From Sediminibacterium sp. (GTDB lineage: Bacteria; Bacteroidota; Bacteroidia; Chitinophagales; Chitinophagaceae), in contig JAOASM010000050.1 in assembly GCA_030158665.1 (NCBI GenBank), positions 232,948 to 296,947 of the forward strand: a stretch of 64,000 nucleotides of DNA, given 5' to 3'. The translations under genes were made by a program, and so were the position numbers. Below the pieces are notes generated by a model. The model ran no database searches. It worked only from the letters and a program-made list of their open reading frames with translations, and was not told the origin of the DNA. Position 1 is the first letter of the stretch. The number at the start of each line of letters is the position of its first letter. Shown piece by piece: positions 61,623 through 64,000 of the stretch.

Positions 61623-61985
61623 ATGTTAATAAACGAGCTATCTAAAAAAACAGGCATTTCAACGCATACCATTCGATTCTATGAGAAGTCGGGATTAATT
61701 GAGGGCAAACAGGATGTAAGCGTTAAATCGAATAACTACTTTCATTATGACGAAGTCACTATTGAAAAATTAGAATTCATTAGCGATGCAAAATCAGTAG
61801 GATTTACTATCAAAGAGATAGGCCAGATCATAGATGCTTGGTACAACAGAAAATATACCAAGAAACAAAAAAATGAAATCTTAGATGAGAAGTTGATATC
61901 GTTAGAGCAAAAAATGAAAGAGATTAAAGAAATGAAAAAGCAATTACTTCAATTTAAGGAGGATGTGATGAAGGATAGGTGCTAG
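61623..61985 (+). CDS. MerR-family transcriptional regulator
   Basis: A 120-residue regulator with the winged HTH INELSKKTGISTHTIRFYEKSGLI at the very N-terminus (key part GISTHTIRFYEKSGLI), a DEVTIEKLEFISDAKSVGFTIKEI second part, and a coiled-coil dimer helix (about 80-118, EQKMKEIKEMKKQLLQF). A single Cys is the last residue, so a metal site is not evident; it fits the group that senses oxidants or aldehydes. It is divergent from the SDR gene. Confidence 0.9.
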   Translation: MLINELSKKTGISTHTIRFYEKSGLIEGKQDVSVKSNNYFHYDEVTIEKLEFISDAKSVGFTIKEIGQIIDAWYNRKYTKKQKNEILDEKLISLEQKMKEIKEMKKQLLQFKEDVMKDRC

Positions 61986-62047
61986 CATTATGAAATAAAG
62001 ATGCTACAGCTCTAACTGACTATAGCATAAAAGCCAAAATGGATCAA

Positions 62048-62524
62048 CTAATGGTCATAACTAATTACTCTTGAAATTTTCCAGTTGCCATTGTCGTTCT
62101 TCCAAATCATTAAAAATTTAAAAGTGCCCACTTCTAATTTCCCATTTTCAATATGCTTGAATTGGTGTTTCCCAATTTCTATTGCTCCATAACCATCTAT
62201 AGTATGTACCTCAAGACTTTCTTTGATTAGATTTCTTTTAAGTTCATAATCTCGATTAAATATAGATTGGAAATTTATAAAAACTTTTTCATAGCCTATT
62301 AATCCCCCATTGTCTTGATACCACTCTAGGTCCTTGGTAAAATACGTTTTCATCAAATCTAGATTCTTGGAATTATATGCAGCAAATAATAAACTATCCA
62401 AACTTGCTACTTTATTAAAAAGTTCTTTTTCCGTAATTGTAACCTTTTTTTCATTTGGGCTTTGCGCATTCGCTAGATAAACTATGAAAAGTGAAAAGAT
62501 AATTAGAAGAATAGATTTTTTCAT
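62048..62524 (-). CDS. Exported SnoaL/DUF4440-like protein
   Basis: A 158-residue protein with a signal peptide (ending LANAQ) and an NTF2-like domain: VASLDSLLFAAYNSKNLDLMKTYFTKDLEWYQDNGG (key part LDLMKTYFTKDLEWYQDNGG) and FLMIWKNDNGNWKISRVISYDH (key part WKNDNGNWKISRVISYDH). Such proteins are exported in many Bacteroidota; no reaction can be given. It is convergent with merR. Confidence 0.85.
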   Translation of the reverse strand: MKKSILLIIFSLFIVYLANAQSPNEKKVTITEKELFNKVASLDSLLFAAYNSKNLDLMKTYFTKDLEWYQDNGGLIGYEKVFINFQSIFNRDYELKRNLIKESLEVHTIDGYGAIEIGKHQFKHIENGKLEVGTFKFLMIWKNDNGNWKISRVISYDH

Positions 62525-62572
62525 TATTATGTATTTCTATTTAGACGAAAATCACGTTAAAATGTTACAATT

Positions 62573-62890
62573 TTAGCTTTTCTTTCGCAATTTGATGATT
62601 TCGTCAATTTGTAAAATAGTGTCCTTTTTCCAAGTAGGACTTACCGTAAATAATATTTCCTTTTTACCATTTTTCCCATTTGGGAAGAAATACACTACCT
62701 GACCCGCATCCAAACTTACCCCACTATTAGATTTAGGCAATAAATTTGGATTCATCACACCTGGAATACTTAAATAGATTGGAAAAAATGAGCCATTGTG
62801 AAATGTCATTGGAATATTTTGAGCAAAACTGTTATAACTAGTTGTTAAAGCAGTAATGAATAGCAAGGAGAAAATTATTTTTTTGAACAT
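62573..62890 (-). CDS. Small exported protein of unknown function
   Basis: A 105-residue protein with a signal peptide (ending NSFAQ), then a predicted small beta domain (MTFHNGSFFPIYLSIPGVMNP, key part NGSFFPIYLSIPG; VVYFFPNGKNGKKEILFTV). The pattern 'N-x-S...I-P...G-x-V-x-x-x-x-G-x-x-V-x-F' looks like a compact beta-sandwich, but no family is recognised. It lies in a run of small minus-strand genes. Confidence 0.62.
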   Translation of the reverse strand: MFKKIIFSLLFITALTTSYNSFAQNIPMTFHNGSFFPIYLSIPGVMNPNLLPKSNSGVSLDAGQVVYFFPNGKNGKKEILFTVSPTWKKDTILQIDEIIKLRKKS

Positions 62891-62919
62891 AGTGTTTTAT
62901 TAAAAGACAAAATAAACAA

Positions 62920-63414
62920 TTAGTTTCCAATTCGGTTAAGTAGATATTCATTCCTTTTTATCCATTTATCTGTACCCTCAAATTTTACTTCCTTATTTAT
63001 AGAAAAAGTATTCGATTTTAGAAGATAAATGTGTCTTAAAACGGCCTTCTTGTTGTCATTTCCGTCATTTCCATCTACTTCGGTTGTCATTTTATATCCG
63101 CCATCTTTATCTTTGTTAAACTCAACAATTTTGTCCTTACCAAAATTATTATCTACAATGTAGGTGGTATCTATTGAATTAGCGTGCGGCTCTTTGGGAT
63201 ATACATAACTCAATATATATCCTTTATTGTCTGCAGTTAAGGTGATTTTGATATTGGCTAACATTGTAAAAGGTTTGCCAGTTGAATAATCCATATAAGT
63301 TAGTTTCCCCTCCCAGCTCCCAACTGAATTGGATAGATCTTTGACTTGGACTGATTGCGCTTTTAAATATGGGCATAATAACAAAAGGGAGATTGCTAAT
63401 AATATGTTTTTCAT
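62920..63414 (-). CDS. Exported protein of unknown function
   Basis: A 164-residue protein with a signal peptide (ending YLKAQ). The opening VGSWEGKLTYMDYSTGKPF and later MLANIKITLTADNKGYILSYVYP suggest a lipocalin-like beta-barrel of the kind used for small exported Bacteroidota proteins; this is inference. It precedes the 105-residue gene by 29 nt on the same strand. Confidence 0.66.
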   Translation of the reverse strand: MKNILLAISLLLLCPYLKAQSVQVKDLSNSVGSWEGKLTYMDYSTGKPFTMLANIKITLTADNKGYILSYVYPKEPHANSIDTTYIVDNNFGKDKIVEFNKDKDGGYKMTTEVDGNDGNDNKKAVLRHIYLLKSNTFSINKEVKFEGTDKWIKRNEYLLNRIGN

Positions 63415-63521
63415 AAAGTGAAAATACCAAATAATGTATAATGATGCGTTAATTGAGTATGGGACTATTAGGAAATTGAAGGGTTAAAGCTATATAGCAA
63501 ATCTTTAACGGTTTTGGTATT

Positions 63522-63917
63522 CTAATTAAAGAATAACGTATGTAAATACCTTCCAGGTGCAAGAATAGCAAAAATTCCTGCAATTATTATACCTCCAATA
63601 TATAACTTAATCATTGCAGATTTATGCGTTTTTACATCGCCTCTCTTAATTGCAAACCAAGCCTTCGGGACTGAATATATAGTTAAGAAGCTCAGAAGGT
63701 GAAGTACTCCAAAATGATTGAAAATACGTTGCCCTATTTGAGCTGGAATGAATAAAGTTAATATTCCTGTAAATCCCATCAATATCATATACGTCTTTCC
63801 AATTATTTTATGGAATTGGGTTCCCTTTTTTGCAAATATCAAATAGGAGCCAAATACGATACAAGGTAAAATAATGCAGAGATGAATTAGTACGATTGGA
63901 GATAATGGGAGAATCAT
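63522..63917 (-). CDS. DUF2306-like membrane protein
   Basis: A 131-residue protein with four helices: SPIVLIHLCIILPCIVFGSYLIF, YMILMGFTGILTLFI, FGVLHLLSFLTIYSVPKAW and LYIGGIIIAGIFAILAPGR. FHKIIGKTYM and GDVKTHKSAM with paired His residues (HxxxG, KTHKxxM) are typical of DUF2306 proteins. Function unknown. It sits 30 nt from the end of a putative insertion sequence. Confidence 0.78.
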   Translation of the reverse strand: MILPLSPIVLIHLCIILPCIVFGSYLIFAKKGTQFHKIIGKTYMILMGFTGILTLFIPAQIGQRIFNHFGVLHLLSFLTIYSVPKAWFAIKRGDVKTHKSAMIKLYIGGIIIAGIFAILAPGRYLHTLFFN

Positions 63918-63946
63918 AAGATAGAAAATAAAAAGGTTACACTATA

Positions 63947-64000
63947 TGGACTGAACCCCTAAAGTTGGACAAAGTTAATAATTAAGTTTTAAAGTGATGA
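63947..64000 (+). mobile_element. Left end of a probable IS3-family insertion sequence (cut by window)
   Basis: TGGACTGAACCCCTAAAGTT followed by GGACA resembles the terminal inverted repeats of IS3-type elements (TG..CTGACCCC-AAA-GTTGGACA). An ATG at 63997 lies about 50 nt inside, where orfA would start. The transposase itself is outside the window, so the family call rests on the terminus alone. Confidence 0.6.

Noticed and set aside
63483..63509. Inverted repeat GTTAAAG/CTTTAAC near the end of the DUF2306 gene
   Set aside because: The arms are only 7 bp with a 13-nt loop and no T-run, so it is not convincing as a terminator or operator.
1..64000. CRISPR arrays, tRNA or rRNA genes, prophage
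   Set aside because: No regularly spaced repeats, cloverleaf-like T-loop sequences, rRNA segments or phage structural genes were noticed on reading both strands.

Overview
The window looks like a chromosomal segment of a low-GC Bacteroidota, most likely Chitinophagaceae or a close relative. This rests on the SusC/SusD pair, TonB-dependent receptors with CnaB-like N-terminal domains, lipoproteins and signal peptides ending in AQ, families such as DUF4382, DUF2975 and DUF4153, and repeated matches to the Bacteroidota promoter (TTG/TTTG, about 20 nt, then TAnnTTTG). No rRNA, tRNA, CRISPR array or prophage was seen. The right edge enters what looks like an IS3-type element, and the left edge cuts ribD.

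Layout. 1-8.2 kb: the ribD 3' part, a nhaD-pirin-pirin operon, and a type I secretion-like trio (ABC, HlyD, TolC) whose ABC ATPase has degenerate catalytic loops. 8.3-16.5 kb: pabC/pabB, then a susC/susD pair flanked by two paralogous secreted proteins. 16.5-23.5 kb: a DinB-like protein, a large TonB receptor, arginase, an esterase, an aspartic protease with a PDZ domain, and a DCC oxidoreductase. 23.5-30.2 kb: a TetR-controlled efflux operon (tetR-tolC-hlyD-two ATPases-two permeases) with a perfect operator palindrome over its promoter. 30.2-36.8 kb: metal and stress genes (Nramp-like transporter, P-type ATPase, SYLF protein, ferritin-like protein, phosphoribosyltransferase, lipoprotein).

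36.8-37.1 kb holds no gene, but on the minus strand it carries a promoter, several helices and a strong intrinsic terminator. It is a candidate structured RNA or riboswitch-like leader of the lipoprotein gene. 37.1-43.6 kb: a beta-helix lipoprotein, a PhnA-like protein, two L,D-transpeptidases, a DEAD-box helicase and an SDR. 43.6-47.2 kb: an arsenic operon (arsR-arsM-arsC-MFS-methyltransferase) with an ArsR operator. 47.2-55.8 kb: a serine hydrolase, a PepSY protein, small stand-alone enzymes, and a winged-helix/DUF4153 operon with its own operator. 55.8-58.3 kb: a tight operon DUF2975-XRE-subclass B1 metallo-beta-lactamase-DODA dioxygenase, with a long inverted repeat over its promoter. 58.3-64 kb: an antibiotic-biosynthesis-monooxygenase gene broken by one in-frame TAG, VOC proteins, a divergent SDR/MerR pair, and small secreted or membrane proteins.

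The most notable items are the 37 kb structured RNA, the regulator-linked B1 metallo-beta-lactamase, the four operator palindromes beside their cognate regulators, the degenerate secretion ATPase, and the TAG-interrupted gene. Functions come from motif recognition by eye. No database search was run.
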